From Franzmannia pantelleriensis (GTDB lineage: Bacteria; Pseudomonadota; Gammaproteobacteria; Pseudomonadales; Halomonadaceae): DNA of 64,000 bases. Every line of letters begins with the position of its first letter. The first letter of the stretch is position 1. Of this stretch, positions 1-11,989 are shown one piece after another. Made by a program: the position numbers and the translations under genes. The notes under the pieces were generated by a model that worked only from the letters and a program-made list of their open reading frames with translations, ran no database searches and was not told the DNA's origin. The stretch covers positions 165,820 to 229,819 of the forward strand of contig NZ_FNGH01000009.1 in NCBI RefSeq assembly GCF_900102875.1, given 5' to 3'.

Positions 1-210
1 GGATACGACTCGCGCACAGATCAGCGAATGCGGGTTAACGTAGGCCACCCCCATCGCCCTGCCGTTGGCAGCCTCAATCACCGCCTGGGCACCGGGCTCG
101 AACTCCTTGAGCGGCGTGGCCTCGATATCGACCTCGTTGGAGTAGAGCCACAGATGCCCCGCCTTGAGGCGGCGGTCGGCATTCTTCTTCAAGCGCAGGC
201 GTTCAGTCAC
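1..210 (-). CDS. rlmI: Class I SAM-dependent rRNA methyltransferase, RlmI-like (5' part only)
   Basis: The first 70 codons are present and the gene runs off the left edge. The start is GTG at 210, with GGAG six bases upstream and no better start nearby. The visible part matches the N-terminal PUA-like RNA-binding domain of the RlmI family, which makes m5C in 23S rRNA (position 1962 in E. coli). It shows the basic opening LRLKKNADRRL followed by the GHLWLYSNEV segment. The catalytic Rossmann domain lies outside the window, so the specificity call is by family only. The gene follows mutM on the same strand after a 102-base gap. Confidence 0.75.
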   Translation of the reverse strand, partial: MTERLRLKKNADRRLKAGHLWLYSNEVDIEATPLKEFEPGAQAVIEAANGRAMGVAYVNPHSLICARVVS

Positions 211-312
211 GGATATCTCCAACCATAGGAATCAAGCTGATAGGGCATTCTAGCATTCACGCGAAGCTTTTCGGTTACCCGTGGACTCTATGACGGCAAT
301 CGAGTATCGCCA

Positions 313-1146
313 TCAGGTCTGACAGTGGCCGCAGAACACACTGGCACGCTGGCCGAGGGTGATCAGACGCAGCTCGGCGCCACAGCGCCGGCACGGCTGG
401 CCGTCGCGGCCGTAGACGTTGAGTCGCTGGGCGAAGTAGCCCGGCTCGCCGGTGCCGCTGACGAAGTCGCGCAGGGTGGTACCGCCCTGGGTGATAGCCG
501 CCGCCAGCACCTCGCGCACGGCCTCGGCGAGACGCTGATAGCGCTCCAGCGAGATCCGTCCGGCGGCCCGCCGCGGATCGATGCCGGCCAGGAACAGCGC
601 TTCGCTGGCGTAGATATTGCCTACCCCGACCACCACGGCGTTGTCCATCAGGAACGGCTTGACCGCGACCCGCCTGCCTCGAGAGAGGGCGTAGAGCCGC
701 TCCCCGTCGAAATCCGGCGATAGCGGCTCGGGGCCCAGGCGCGCCAGCCGCGGGTCGCTGAGCACGCTGCCGGCCAGCCAGTCGACGAAGCCGAAGCGGC
801 GCGGGTCGTGGTAACGCAGGATGGCGCCACCGTCGAGCACCAGGTCCAGGTGATCGTGCTTGCGCGGCAGCTCGCCGAGGCGCGCGATACGCAGGCTCCC
901 GGACATGCCGAGATGCCAGAGCAGCGTGCGCTCGATTGCGGGCTCAGTGCCCGACAGCGGCACCAGCAGGTATTTGGCACGACGCCCCAGATCACCGATA
1001 CGGGCACCGACCAGGGCGTTTTCCAGGCCGTCAGGCACCGGCGTGCGCAGACGACGCTCGCGCACGATCACCTCGCGAATCTCACGCCCCTCAATGTGGG
1101 GGGCAAGGCCTCGGCGGGTGGTCTCTACCTCGGGCAGCTCAGGCAT
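313..1146 (-). CDS. mutM: Formamidopyrimidine-DNA glycosylase (MutM/Fpg)
   Basis: Base-excision repair glycosylase and AP lyase that removes 8-oxoguanine and formamidopyrimidines from DNA. The 277-residue protein (family usual about 270) begins MPELPEVE. This gives the catalytic N-terminal proline at position 2 and the essential Glu3 after Met removal. The conserved lysine in GRRAKYLL lies near residue 58. The C-terminal zinc finger is complete, with CRRC and CGHC as the two halves and the DNA-binding strand loop between them. The gene lies downstream of rpmB-rpmG, but the hairpin terminator at 1211-1233 separates it from them, so it probably has its own promoter. Nothing is truncated. Confidence 0.97.
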   Translation of the reverse strand: MPELPEVETTRRGLAPHIEGREIREVIVRERRLRTPVPDGLENALVGARIGDLGRRAKYLLVPLSGTEPAIERTLLWHLGMSGSLRIARLGELPRKHDHLDLVLDGGAILRYHDPRRFGFVDWLAGSVLSDPRLARLGPEPLSPDFDGERLYALSRGRRVAVKPFLMDNAVVVGVGNIYASEALFLAGIDPRRAAGRISLERYQRLAEAVREVLAAAITQGGTTLRDFVSGTGEPGYFAQRLNVYGRDGQPCRRCGAELRLITLGQRASVFCGHCQT

Positions 1147-1210
1147 AACGGCATCTCGTATCGGGCATGCAACGATTCAGCGGTGGCCTTGGGGTGTGGC
1201 CAGAGACGCG

Positions 1211-1233
1211 AAAACCCGGCACCGGGCCGGGTT
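1211..1233 (-). terminator. Intrinsic terminator of rpmB-rpmG
   Basis: An 8-bp perfect stem (AACCCGGC paired with GCCGGGTT) with a five-base loop is followed on the minus strand by TTTT. It lies between the rpmG stop and the mutM start. Confidence 0.75.
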
Positions 1234-1271
1234 CAGCGTCAGGCTCGCGCCTGCGGAGGAGCGCCGATCAA

Positions 1272-1427
1272 TTACTTGATCTTGGCTTCCTTGTACATCA
1301 CGTGCTTGCGAACCACCGGGTCGAACTTCTTCATTTCGAGCTTGTCCGGGGTGTTCCGCTTGTTCTTGTCAGTGGTGTAGAAGTGGCCGGTACCGGCGCT
1401 GGACACCATTCTGATCTTGTCGCGCAT
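1272..1427 (-). CDS. rpmG: 50S ribosomal protein L33
   Basis: Small basic protein of the large ribosomal subunit, located near the tRNA E site. The 51 residues are the normal length, starting [12 protein letters not shown] and ending KEAKIK. The two zinc-ribbon CxxC pairs found in some bacterial L33 forms are absent, so this is the zinc-independent (C-minus) type usual in gammaproteobacteria. It sits 23 bases after rpmB, in the universal rpmB-rpmG order, and is read from the same promoter. It has a GGGAGAACGAG ribosome-binding stretch. Confidence 0.97.
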   Translation of the reverse strand: MRDKIRMVSSAGTGHFYTTDKNKRNTPDKLEMKKFDPVVRKHVMYKEAKIK

Positions 1428-1450
1428 GACTCGTTCTCCCTGGAATTCGC

Positions 1451-1687
1451 TTAAACGCGGTCGCCGCGCTTACGGATATCGGCGATGACGGCCTCGATAC
1501 CCTTCTTGTCGATGATACGCATGCCCTTGGAGGAGATGCGCAGCTTGACGAAGCGCTTCTCGGACTCCACCCAGAAACGGTGGGAGTGCAGGTTCGGCAA
1601 GAAACGACGACGCGTCTTGCGCTGGGAGTGCGATACGTTATTACCAGTCACCGGGCGCTTGCCGGTAACCTGACATACTTTGGACAT
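1451..1687 (-). CDS. rpmB: 50S ribosomal protein L28
   Basis: Large-subunit ribosomal protein, 78 residues, the same length as in E. coli. It starts [12 protein letters not shown] and carries the family region [14 protein letters not shown]. An in-frame ATG lies four codons upstream. The start at 1687 is preferred because GGAGG lies at the right distance before it and the family begins with this MSKVCQVTG motif. It is first in the rpmB-rpmG operon; the promoter is at 1821-1849. Confidence 0.97.
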   Translation of the reverse strand: MSKVCQVTGKRPVTGNNVSHSQRKTRRRFLPNLHSHRFWVESEKRFVKLRISSKGMRIIDKKGIEAVIADIRKRGDRV

Positions 1688-1820
1688 GGGAGCCTCCAAC
1701 CGCTTGGCCAGGTGTTCAAGACCTGAGTGTTCAAAACCTGTCGGGCAAACCGGGCCGGTAGAACGGCTGATAACCGCTGCCTGCCCCCTTATTTAACCCA
1801 AGGGAATTCAAAGGGTGCAC

Positions 1821-1849
1821 TTTATACCAGACGCCACGACGAACGGCAA
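1821..1849 (-). promoter_or_regulatory. Sigma-70 promoter of rpmB-rpmG
   Basis: On the minus strand there is a -35 box TTGCCG (1844-1849), a 17-base spacer and a -10 box TATAAA (1821-1826), followed by GTGCACCC. It is the best promoter match in the gap upstream of rpmB and leaves a leader of about 125 bases. Confidence 0.65.
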
Positions 1850-1892
1850 GCAGCGTGCCAAATATTGCGCACTCTTGCAGTGCCGCACTCTC

Positions 1893-2095
1893 GTAGCGAG
1901 GAACGCCGGGGACAGGTCGAAGAGGAGGTTTGCGCCATGGGTTCGGAGCACTGCTCCGAACGAGCTGGCCAAGGATGGCCAGCTCCGGTCCTGCAAGCGA
2001 AGCAGGATGCGTGAGCGCAGCAGGGCGCAAGGTAGCGCCCAGGGACGGGTTTACAGCGCCTCCTCGCAGGCCTGTCGCCGGATCAGTTCCGAGCG
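1893..2095 (+). repeat. Dispersed intergenic element, copy A (four hairpins between conserved ends)
   Basis: The left block (1893-1918: GTAGCGAG, four bases, then GCCGGGGACAGGTC) and the right block (2050-2095: TTTACAGCGCC, six bases, CAGGCCTGTCGCCGGATCAG, three bases, CGAGCG) both recur, inverted, at 26998-27115. Between the blocks this copy holds four consecutive perfect stems: 1941-1961 (9 bp), 1962-1985 (10 bp, AGGA loop), 1990-2006 (5 bp) and 2023-2040 (6 bp). No reading frame here is credible. The element fills most of the 458-base gap between radC and rpmB, upstream of the rpmB promoter. Confidence 0.8.
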
Positions 2096-2145
2096 ATGCT
2101 GCTGACTGCGGAAAACGCTGCCGTCCCGCACCGCCAACCGCGTCG

Positions 2146-2820
2146 CTAGAGCCACCCGCGTTCGGCGAAGGATATTACCTCACCGTCACCGACAACGAAA
2201 TGGTCCAGCACGCGAATTTCGAACAGGTCGAGCGCATTGGTCAGCCGCTCGGTGATGCGCCGGTCGGCATCGGAGGGCTCGGCGACCCCGGAGGGATGAT
2301 TGTGGGCGAAGATGATCGCCCCGGCGCCCAATTCCAGCGCCCGTCGCGCCACCTCCCGCGGATAGACCGAGGCGCTGTCCAGGGTGCCGCGAAACAGCGA
2401 CTCGAAGCGGATCACCCGGTGCTGGGTATCCAGGAATAGCGCCGCGAACTCCTCGTGGCCAAGGTGGCGCAGGTGCGCCGAGAGAAACGCCCGTACCAGG
2501 CTCGGCGAGGTCAGCGCCCCGCCGCGCTCGAGCTGGCTGGCCAGGTGGCGCCGTGACAGCTCGAGCACCGCCTGCAGCTGCACGTACTTGGCCTCGCCCA
2601 GGCCGTGCTCGGCGCAGAAGCGCTCGCACTCCGCCTCCAGCAGTTGGCGCAGGCCGCCGAACGCCCCCAGCAGGTCGCGGGCCAGGTCCACCGCCGAGCG
2701 CCCCTTAACCCCCACGCGCAGAAAGATCGCCAGTAGCTCGGCATCCGACAGCGCCTCCGAGCCCAGTGCCAGCAGTTTTTCCCGCGGTCGCTCCCCTTCC
2801 GGCCAGTCACGAATCGACAT
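2146..2820 (-). CDS. radC: RadC family JAB1/MPN-type protein
   Basis: This is the RadC (YicR) family, named for DNA repair, but its role is unsettled. The 224-residue protein has an N-terminal UPF0758 helix-hairpin-helix region (residues about 1-95, with RPREKLL and [13 protein letters not shown]). A C-terminal JAB1/MPN metalloprotease-like domain follows, with the complete metal site E...HNHPSG...D ([14 protein letters not shown] near residue 170). Length and both ends match the family. It is divergent from coaBC, as in E. coli and Pseudomonas, and shares the intergenic region 2821-3006 with it. Confidence 0.95.
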   Translation of the reverse strand: MSIRDWPEGERPREKLLALGSEALSDAELLAIFLRVGVKGRSAVDLARDLLGAFGGLRQLLEAECERFCAEHGLGEAKYVQLQAVLELSRRHLASQLERGGALTSPSLVRAFLSAHLRHLGHEEFAALFLDTQHRVIRFESLFRGTLDSASVYPREVARRALELGAGAIIFAHNHPSGVAEPSDADRRITERLTNALDLFEIRVLDHFVVGDGEVISFAERGWL

Positions 2821-3006
2821 CGGCGCCTCCCTGCTCCGTCATGCGCAATGATCCGCCACCTGCGACAGCCTGTCGGCAACTGGCGACGTATGAATATAAG
2901 CGTTTCCCCATTCAGTGTAGCGCGCCATACGCATGCCGCCCGGCTACGCAAGAAGCGGCGCCAATGGTAAGGTAAGCGGCTCTCCCTCAGCTGCTTGGAA
3001 GCTGCC

Positions 3007-4251
3007 ATGTCATCGCTACTCGGCCAGCGCATCCTGCTCGGCATCAGTGCCGGCATCGCCGCCTACAAGAGCGCCCATCTCGCCAGACTGTTGAAGAAGG
3101 CCGGCGCCGAGGTCCGGGTGGTCATGACCGACGGCGCCCAGGCCTTTATCACCCCGCTGACGCTGCAGGCGCTGACCGGCGAAGCGGTGCGCACCTCGCT
3201 GCTCGATCCCGACGCCGAAGCCGGCATGGGTCACATCGAACTGGCGCGCTGGGCCGACACCCTGCTGATCGCCCCGGCCACCGCCGACCTGATGGCGCGC
3301 CTCGCTCATGGCCACGCCGACGACCTGCTGACTACCCTGAGCCTGGCAAGCGACGCCAAGCGTGTGATGGCACCCGCCATGAACCAGGCGATGTGGCGCC
3401 ATCCAGCCACGCAGCGCAACGCCGAACGCCTTGCCGCTGACGGCTGGCAGTTGCTCGGCCCCGACGCCGGCGACCAGGCGTGTGGCGATGTCGGCCCCGG
3501 GCGCATGATCGAGCCCGAGGAGATCGTCGCCGCACTCGCTACCGACCCGGGCGTAGCAGGCCCCGCCGCCGGACTGACCCTCACTCTGACCGCCGGGCCG
3601 ACGCGCGAGCCCCTCGACCCAGTGCGCTACCTGACCAATCACAGTTCCGGCAAGATGGGTTACGCGCTAGCCGCCAGCGCGGCGCGCCTCGGCGCCCGGG
3701 TGCGACTGATCAGCGGCCCGGTGAGCCTCACCACGCCGCCGGGGGTAGAGCGTCTCGACGTCGAGACCGCCGAACAGATGCACGCCGCCGCGCTGCGTCT
3801 GGCAGTGGACAGCGACGCCTTTATCGGCTGCGCCGCAGTGGCCGACTACCGCGCCGCAGCGCCCGCCGAACACAAGATAAAGAAGCGCGACGCCGCCGAG
3901 GGCCTGACCCTCGAACTGGTCAAGAACCCCGACATCATCGCCTCCGTGGCCGCGCTGCCGTCCGCCCAGCGCCCCCTGGTGGTGGGCTTTGCCGCCGAGA
4001 CCCAGGATCTCGAGCATTACGCTCACGACAAGCTGACCCGCAAGGGCCTCGACATGATCGTGGCCAACGACGTGTCGCTGGCCGGCCAGGGCTTCGGTGC
4101 CGACCACAACGCCGCCCTGCTGCTGTGGCGGCAAGCCGATTCGACGACACCCGGGCGTCACCAGACGGCGACGCTTACCAAGGCCGAACTGGCCGACACC
4201 ATCCTCCACCATCTGCTGGAGCGGCTCTCCGCCCGGCAGGCTAGCGACTAG
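3007..4251 (+). CDS. coaBC: Bifunctional phosphopantothenoylcysteine decarboxylase / phosphopantothenate-cysteine ligase
   Basis: Catalyses two successive steps of coenzyme A synthesis. The N-terminal flavoprotein CoaC domain (to about residue 185) has [10 protein letters not shown], the active-site His in [10 protein letters not shown], the PAMNQAMW substrate motif and the essential Cys in [11 protein letters not shown]. The C-terminal CoaB synthetase domain has [20 protein letters not shown] and the KIKK signature. A start four codons earlier is possible. The chosen ATG has GGAAG six bases upstream and gives [12 protein letters not shown], as in homologues; the protein is 414 residues. It is followed after 17 bases by dut, the usual partner. 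Confidence 0.96.
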   Translation: MSSLLGQRILLGISAGIAAYKSAHLARLLKKAGAEVRVVMTDGAQAFITPLTLQALTGEAVRTSLLDPDAEAGMGHIELARWADTLLIAPATADLMARLAHGHADDLLTTLSLASDAKRVMAPAMNQAMWRHPATQRNAERLAADGWQLLGPDAGDQACGDVGPGRMIEPEEIVAALATDPGVAGPAAGLTLTLTAGPTREPLDPVRYLTNHSSGKMGYALAASAARLGARVRLISGPVSLTTPPGVERLDVETAEQMHAAALRLAVDSDAFIGCAAVADYRAAAPAEHKIKKRDAAEGLTLELVKNPDIIASVAALPSAQRPLVVGFAAETQDLEHYAHDKLTRKGLDMIVANDVSLAGQGFGADHNAALLLWRQADSTTPGRHQTATLTKAELADTILHHLLERLSARQASD

Positions 4252-4268
4252 TACGCTCAGGACACACC

Positions 4269-4739
4269 ATGACCGCACCCGCAGACCGTCCCCGCCTCGC
4301 TGTCAAGATCCTCGACCAGCGGGTCCGTGAGTTTCCGTTGCCCCACTACGCCACCCAGGGCTCCGCCGGCATGGACCTGCGCGCCCTGCTCGACGCGCCG
4401 CTGACGCTGGCCCCCGGCCAGTGCGAACTGGTGCGCACCGGCCTCGCCGTGCATATTGCCGACCCAGGCCTAGCCGGCATGATCCTGCCGCGCTCCGGCC
4501 TGGGGCATAAACATGGCATCGTGCTCGGCAATCTGGTCGGCCTGATCGACTCCGACTACCAGGGCGAGCTGATGATCTCGGTGTGGAACCGCGGCAGCGC
4601 GGCCTTCACCCTCGAGCCCTTCGAGCGCCTGGCACAGTACGTGCTTGTGCCTGTGATACAGGCCGAACTCGAGGTCGTCGACGACTTCGACACCAGCCTG
4701 CGTGGCGACGGCGGCTTCGGTAGCTCCGGTCGCCACTGA
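4269..4739 (+). CDS. dut: Deoxyuridine 5'-triphosphate nucleotidohydrolase (dUTPase)
   Basis: Hydrolyses dUTP to dUMP and pyrophosphate. This keeps uracil out of DNA and feeds thymidylate synthesis. The protein has 156 residues and is expected to be a homotrimer. All five dUTPase motifs are visible: [30 protein letters not shown] (catalytic Asp), FERLAQYV, and the C-terminal glycine-rich arm [12 protein letters not shown] that closes over the nucleotide. It lies between coaBC and algC on the same strand with short gaps, so it is probably co-transcribed. Confidence 0.97.
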   Translation: MTAPADRPRLAVKILDQRVREFPLPHYATQGSAGMDLRALLDAPLTLAPGQCELVRTGLAVHIADPGLAGMILPRSGLGHKHGIVLGNLVGLIDSDYQGELMISVWNRGSAAFTLEPFERLAQYVLVPVIQAELEVVDDFDTSLRGDGGFGSSGRH

Positions 4740-4768
4740 CTTCTGGATAACGCAAAAAGGAGTTGCCC

Positions 4769-6166
4769 ATGAGCCCTACACAGAATGCCAGCGTCCCGGC
4801 CTCGATCTTCCGCGCCTACGACATCCGCGGTATCGTCGACGAGACCCTGACCGAGGCGAGCGTCGAGCTCATCGGCCGCGCCATCGGCAGCGAAGCCGCC
4901 GCCCGCGGCGAATCGACGGTGGTCGTGGCCCGCGACGGGCGACTCTCCGGGCCGCGCCTCAGCGCCGCCCTGACCCGTGGCCTGACCGCCACCGGCCGCG
5001 ACGTGATCGATATCGGCATGGTGCCGACCCCGGTGCTCTACTACGCCACCCACGTGCTCGATGGGACCCAGTCCGGGGTGATGGTCACCGGCAGTCATAA
5101 CCCGCCCGACTACAACGGTTTCAAGATCGTGCTAGGCGGCGAGACGCTGTCCGGGGACGCCATCACCGCCCTCTACCAGCGCCTCGTTGACGGCGAGCTG
5201 AGCGACGGCCAGGGCAGCGTGCGCGAAGAGGACGTGCGCGACGCCTACCTCGAGCGCATTCTCGGTGATGTCAGCCTCTCCCGTCCGCTCAAGGCAGTGG
5301 TCGACTGCGGCAACGGCGTGGCCGGTGAGCTGGGCCCCAAGTTGATCGAAAAGCTCGGCGCCGAGATGATCCCGCTGTTCGCCGAGATCGACGGCACCTT
5401 CCCCAACCACCACCCAGACCCCGGCAAGCCCGAGAACCTGGTCGATCTGATCCGCACCGTCAAGGAGACCGGCGCCGACATCGGCCTGGCCTTCGACGGT
5501 GACGGCGACCGCCTGGGCGTGATCACCCCCGCCGGTGAGCTGATCTACCCCGACCGCCTGATGATGGCCTTCGCCGAGGACATGCTGTCCCGTAACCCGG
5601 GCGCCCGCGTGATCTTCGACGTCAAGTGCACCGGCAATCTGGCCCAGGTGATCGAGACCGCCGGCGGCACCCCGGAGATGTGGCGCACCGGGCACTCGCT
5701 GATCAAGGCGCGCATGAAGGAGACCGGCGCCCTGCTGGCCGGCGAGATGAGCGGCCATATCTTCTTCAAGGAGCGCTGGTACGGCTTCGACGACGGGCTC
5801 TACGGCGCCGCACGGCTGCTGGAGATCCTCGCCAAGCAGGGCAATGATGCCGACGCCTACTTCGACCGCTTCCCCCAGGACCTCGGCACTCCGGAGCTCA
5901 ATATCACGGTGACCGACGAGACCAAGTTCGACATCGTCGAGCGCCTGGCGCGCGAGGGCGACTTCGGCGACGACGGCATCAAGACCACCCTCGACGGCAT
6001 CCGCGTCGACTACCCCGACGGCTGGGGGCTGTGCCGCGCCTCCAACACCACCCCGGTGCTGGTGCTGCGCTTCGAGGGCAAGAGCGAGGCTGCCCTCGCG
6101 CGCATCCAGGCCCAGTTCGGCGCGGCGCTGACTCAGGTCGCCCCGGACGTCGAGCTGCCCTACTGA
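4769..6166 (+). CDS. algC: Phosphomannomutase / phosphoglucomutase
   Basis: Interconverts hexose 6- and 1-phosphates for LPS core, exopolysaccharide and nucleotide-sugar synthesis. It belongs to the alpha-D-phosphohexomutase superfamily and has 465 residues. The catalytic phosphoserine loop is TGSHNPPDYNG (around residue 110), the metal-binding loop is DGDGDRLG (around 245), and the sugar-specificity loop is GEMSGHIFF (around 325). The C-terminal phosphate-binding domain has RASNTTPVLVLR. A TTG two codons upstream is in frame. The ATG is chosen because AAGGAG lies exactly six bases before it. The coaBC-dut-algC-argB order matches Pseudomonas. Confidence 0.95.
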   Translation: MSPTQNASVPASIFRAYDIRGIVDETLTEASVELIGRAIGSEAAARGESTVVVARDGRLSGPRLSAALTRGLTATGRDVIDIGMVPTPVLYYATHVLDGTQSGVMVTGSHNPPDYNGFKIVLGGETLSGDAITALYQRLVDGELSDGQGSVREEDVRDAYLERILGDVSLSRPLKAVVDCGNGVAGELGPKLIEKLGAEMIPLFAEIDGTFPNHHPDPGKPENLVDLIRTVKETGADIGLAFDGDGDRLGVITPAGELIYPDRLMMAFAEDMLSRNPGARVIFDVKCTGNLAQVIETAGGTPEMWRTGHSLIKARMKETGALLAGEMSGHIFFKERWYGFDDGLYGAARLLEILAKQGNDADAYFDRFPQDLGTPELNITVTDETKFDIVERLAREGDFGDDGIKTTLDGIRVDYPDGWGLCRASNTTPVLVLRFEGKSEAALARIQAQFGAALTQVAPDVELPY

Positions 6167-6174
6167 CCCGTTAG

Positions 6175-7104
<930 letters not shown>

Positions 7105-7121
7105 GCCTCCGCGATCCAACG

Positions 7122-7144
7122 CGCGGCGGGTTTGCCCCGCCGCG
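7122..7144 (+). terminator. Hairpin after argB
   Basis: A 9-bp perfect stem (CGCGGCGGG with CCCGCCGCG) has a five-base loop. No T-run follows, so it may only slow or protect the transcript rather than end it. Confidence 0.4.
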
Positions 7145-7191
7145 AGGGCGACAGTAGGATGTGCGGACAACGGGATCATTAGAAGAACATC

Positions 7192-7809
7192 ATGACGCAG
7201 GAAAATTCGAAAACGAACCGCAGGGAGCAGGTGCTCCAGGCGCTAGCGCTGATGCTCGAAGAAGACAGCGGCAAGCGCATCACCATCGCCGCGCTGGCGC
7301 GCCAGGTAGGCGTCTCCGAGGCAGCGCTCTACCGCCACTTCCCGAGCAAGGCGCGGATGTTCGAGGGGCTGATCGAGTTCATCGAGGAGACCCTGTTCGA
7401 GCGGATCCGGCGCATCCTCGACGAGACCCCGGACGCGCTTCCGCGCTGCCAGCAGATCCTGACCCTGCTGCTGGGTTTCGCCGAGAAGAACCCCGGTCTT
7501 ACCCGGCTACTCGGCGGCGATGCACTGACCGGCGAGACCGCGCGCCTGCGGCTGCGTATCCACCAGCTCTTCGAGCGACTCGAGACCCAGCTCAAGCAGG
7601 TGCTACGCGAAGCCGAGCTGCGCGAGCAGCGCCGCCCCAGCCTGCCCGCCTCGGCGGCCGCCAACCTGCTGATGGCCCACGCTGAAGGGCGCATCTCGCA
7701 GTACGTGCGCAGCGACTTTCGCCGCCGCCCCACCGAGTACTGGGAGGACCAGTGGCAGCTGCTCTCGGCGCAGCTATTGATGGACGTGCCCAGCCTGGCG
7801 CGGGCCTAA
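7192..7809 (+). CDS. slmA: Nucleoid occlusion factor SlmA (TetR fold)
   Basis: DNA-bound inhibitor of FtsZ polymerisation that prevents septation over the nucleoid. The 205-residue protein has a TetR-type N-terminal helix-turn-helix ([29 protein letters not shown] split over residues about 30-60). An all-helical dimer and FtsZ-binding domain follows, with [12 protein letters not shown] and the C-terminal WEDQWQLLS region. Family length is about 198. Its position after argB is conserved in gammaproteobacteria. It converges with rpoH across the terminator at 7823-7852. Confidence 0.94.
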   Translation: MTQENSKTNRREQVLQALALMLEEDSGKRITIAALARQVGVSEAALYRHFPSKARMFEGLIEFIEETLFERIRRILDETPDALPRCQQILTLLLGFAEKNPGLTRLLGGDALTGETARLRLRIHQLFERLETQLKQVLREAELREQRRPSLPASAAANLLMAHAEGRISQYVRSDFRRRPTEYWEDQWQLLSAQLLMDVPSLARA

Positions 7810-7822
7810 GCGCCCTCAACGA

Positions 7823-7852
7823 AAACGCCCGAGCCATAGGGCCCGGGCGTTT
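7823..7852 (+). terminator. Bidirectional terminator between slmA and rpoH
   Basis: Stem AAACGCCCG with CGGGCGTTT (9 bp perfect), rich in A on one side and T on the other, so it can act in both directions. It sits between two convergent genes. Confidence 0.8.
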
Positions 7853-7878
7853 AGCGGCGCATCGGAGAGTTCCGGCCA

Positions 7879-8745
7879 TCAGGCCACCAGCGCATCGCCG
7901 ATCTGCCGCTTGATCTTGTTCATGGCGTTCTTCTCGAGCTGCCGGATGCGTTCGGCGGAGACGCCGTAGACGTCGGCCAGCTCGTGCAGCGTCGCTTTGG
8001 GCTCGTTGAGCCAGCGGCGCTGGAGAATGTCGCGTGAGCGTTCGTCGAGCTCTTCCAGGGCCAGCTGTAGGCGACGCGTCGAGTCCTCTTCCCAGTCACT
8101 GTCTTCGAGCTGGGTCGCCGGATCGAAGCGGGCGTCGTCGAGGAAGTGCACCGGCGCCTGATAGCTCTGCTCGTCGTCATCGCTGGGCGAGGCATCGAAG
8201 CCGGCATCGTAGGCGGTCAGTCGCCCTTCCATCTCGCGCACCACTTCGGGCTTAACGTCGAGATCCTTGGCGATGGCGTCGACTTCGTCATTGTTGAGCC
8301 AGGCCAGGCGCTTCTTGGCACTGCGCAGATTGAAGAACAGTTTGCGCTGCGCCTTGGTGGTAGCGATCTTGACGATACGCCAGTTGCGCAGCACGAACTC
8401 GTGGATCTCGGCCTTGATCCAGTGCACGGCGAAGGAGACCAGGCGCACGCCCTGATTCGGGTCGAAGCGTTTGACCGCCTTCATCAGGCCGACGTTGCCT
8501 TCCTGGATCAGGTCGGCCTGGGGCAGGCCATAGCCGGAGTAACTGCGGGCAATGTGCACCACGAAACGCAGGTGCGACATGACCAGGCGGCGCGCAGCCT
8601 CCAGGTCGCTGTGTTCATGCAAGCGGAACGCCAGTTCGCGCTCCTCCTCTGCAGACAGCACGGCAATGCCGTTTACCGCCTGAATATATCCATTCAGGTC
8701 GTGGCCCGGGGAGAGATGACCAACAGGCTGAAGACTGGTACTCAT
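7879..8745 (-). CDS. rpoH: RNA polymerase sigma-32 factor (heat shock)
   Basis: Directs transcription of chaperone and protease genes under heat and envelope stress. The protein has 288 residues. Region 2 carries [13 protein letters not shown] and [14 protein letters not shown] (core binding and -10 recognition). The diagnostic RpoH box QRKLFFNLR lies near residue 133. Region 4 ends with a helix-turn-helix ([19 protein letters not shown]) for -35 recognition. It follows ftsYEX on the same strand, the conserved order, with a 166-base gap that must hold its own promoters. I could not assign these with confidence. Confidence 0.97.
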   Translation of the reverse strand: MSTSLQPVGHLSPGHDLNGYIQAVNGIAVLSAEEERELAFRLHEHSDLEAARRLVMSHLRFVVHIARSYSGYGLPQADLIQEGNVGLMKAVKRFDPNQGVRLVSFAVHWIKAEIHEFVLRNWRIVKIATTKAQRKLFFNLRSAKKRLAWLNNDEVDAIAKDLDVKPEVVREMEGRLTAYDAGFDASPSDDDEQSYQAPVHFLDDARFDPATQLEDSDWEEDSTRRLQLALEELDERSRDILQRRWLNEPKATLHELADVYGVSAERIRQLEKNAMNKIKRQIGDALVA

Positions 8746-8870
8746 ATGACGAGGGTCTCCAAGATTGCCTACTTCGATGAATGCCGGTACGTGACGATGG
8801 ATAACCGTACGACCACACTTAGCTGCCTAACTATCGACGCTTATGACCGTGCCTGGCCTGAAAAGTTCCC

Positions 8871-8885
8871 ATTGGCCGTGCCAAT
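8871..8885 (-). terminator. Possible weak terminator after ftsX
   Basis: Six-base-pair stem ATTGGC/GCCAAT with a CGT loop; on the minus strand AACTTTTC follows a few bases later. It is short and may be chance. Confidence 0.3.
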
Positions 8886-8911
8886 CGGATAGCGCAGCGG
8901 TGTTGCGCCGA

Positions 8912-9885
8912 CTACTCGGGACGCATCTCGGCGAGGTGTCGACTCACCGCGATCCATGCCCCCAGCAGACCCAATAGTGTACTCGAAAATAGCAGAGTTG
9001 CCGAGCCCGCGGCATCCAGTCGCGGCAGGCTGAAGTGCGCACCGTAGCTCTCGGCCAGCGCCGTCACCGGTGCCGCCAACCACTGCCCGCCCAGGCTCAG
9101 CAGCGCCCAGGCCAGCAGCCCGCCGCCGAGGCCGTACCAAGCACCGCTGTAGAGAAATGGCCGGCGCACAAAGGCGTGGGTAGCACCGATCAGCGTCACT
9201 ACCTGGATCTCCTGGCGGCGACTCTCCACCGCCAGACGAATGGTATTGCCGACGATCAGCAGCACGCCAAGCCCGAACAGTATCGCCAGCGCCAGCGCCA
9301 CCCGACGTCCCAGTTCGGCAAGCTGGGCCAGGCGCTCGATCCAGGCAAGGTCAAGACGCACCTCGTCGACACCGCTGACGCCCTCGAGATCCCCGGCCAG
9401 CGCGCGCACCGCCTCCGGCCGGGTCTCTCGCGGCGAGACCACCACGCTGGCCGGCAGCGGGTTGTCCTCGAGGCGCCCCAGGGCATCGGCCAGCCCCAGC
9501 GACTCCTGAAACTCGGCCATGCCCTCGGCGGCAGTGATCAGCCGCGTGGCATTCACCTCGGGGTGGGCGCCTAGCGCTTCGTTGATGCGCATGGCCTGGG
9601 CTTCGTCGACACCGGCCTCGAGATAGGCGGTCAGGGTCGCACTTTCATCGAGCTCGGCGTCGAGCAGCCGGGCGCTATCCAGCACCAGCCACAGCGCCGC
9701 CGGCAGCACCAGGGCAATGGCGATGGCGAGCATGGTCAGCAGACTACCCAGCGGGTGACGCAGCAGTCGCCGCGCGCTGTCGAAGCACATCGCACGATGG
9801 TGGCGCAGCCAGCTGCGCAGCCGGCTGCTGGTGCGCGTCTGATGGCTGCGGGCTCCGCGCCGCGGCGCTGGCTGGGCACTGCCGC

Positions 9886-9889
<4 letters not shown>
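8912..9889 (-). CDS. ftsX: Cell division protein FtsX
   Basis: Membrane subunit of the FtsEX complex. It links cytoplasmic ATP hydrolysis at the divisome to activation of periplasmic peptidoglycan hydrolases. The 325-residue protein has a basic cytoplasmic N-terminus (to about 50), a first membrane helix (LLTMLAIAIALVLPAALWL), a periplasmic domain (about 80-200) and three C-terminal helices, including VALALAILFGLGVLLIVGNT. Its start overlaps the end of ftsE by four bases (ATGA), so translation is coupled. Confidence 0.95.
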
Positions 9890-10554
<665 letters not shown>

Positions 10555-10557
10555 GGC

Positions 10558-11886
<1,329 letters not shown>

Positions 11887-11953
11887 GGGCGTGATCTGAC
11901 CTCGGCACCTGGAGAATCGCGGAACAATCGGCTCATCCTACCACCGCCGGCGG

Positions 11954-11981
11954 TGACTGTGGATAAGCCCGGCGGTACAAT
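11954..11981 (+). promoter_or_regulatory. rsmD promoter containing a consensus DnaA box
   Basis: TGTGGATAA at 11958-11966 is the complement of the perfect DnaA box TTATCCACA. It overlaps the -35 region (TGACTG, 11954-11959) and the spacer of a promoter with -10 TACAAT at 11976-11981. The expected start of transcription would be within a base or two of the rsmD ATG at 11990. The region is also the divergent upstream region of ftsY. Confidence 0.5.
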
Positions 11982-11989
11982 TCGGCACC

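Noticed and set aside
1727..2110. Several open frames of 60-100 codons between radC and rpmB
   Set aside because: They cover the rpmB promoter and the dispersed hairpin element, have no ribosome-binding sites and give low-complexity, unlike-protein translations.
3480..4244. Long alternative frames inside coaBC and other GC-rich genes
   Set aside because: They are Arg/Pro/Ala-rich translations in the wrong frame of clearly identified genes.
7122..7144. argB hairpin as a definite terminator
   Set aside because: There is no T-run, so it is listed only with low confidence.
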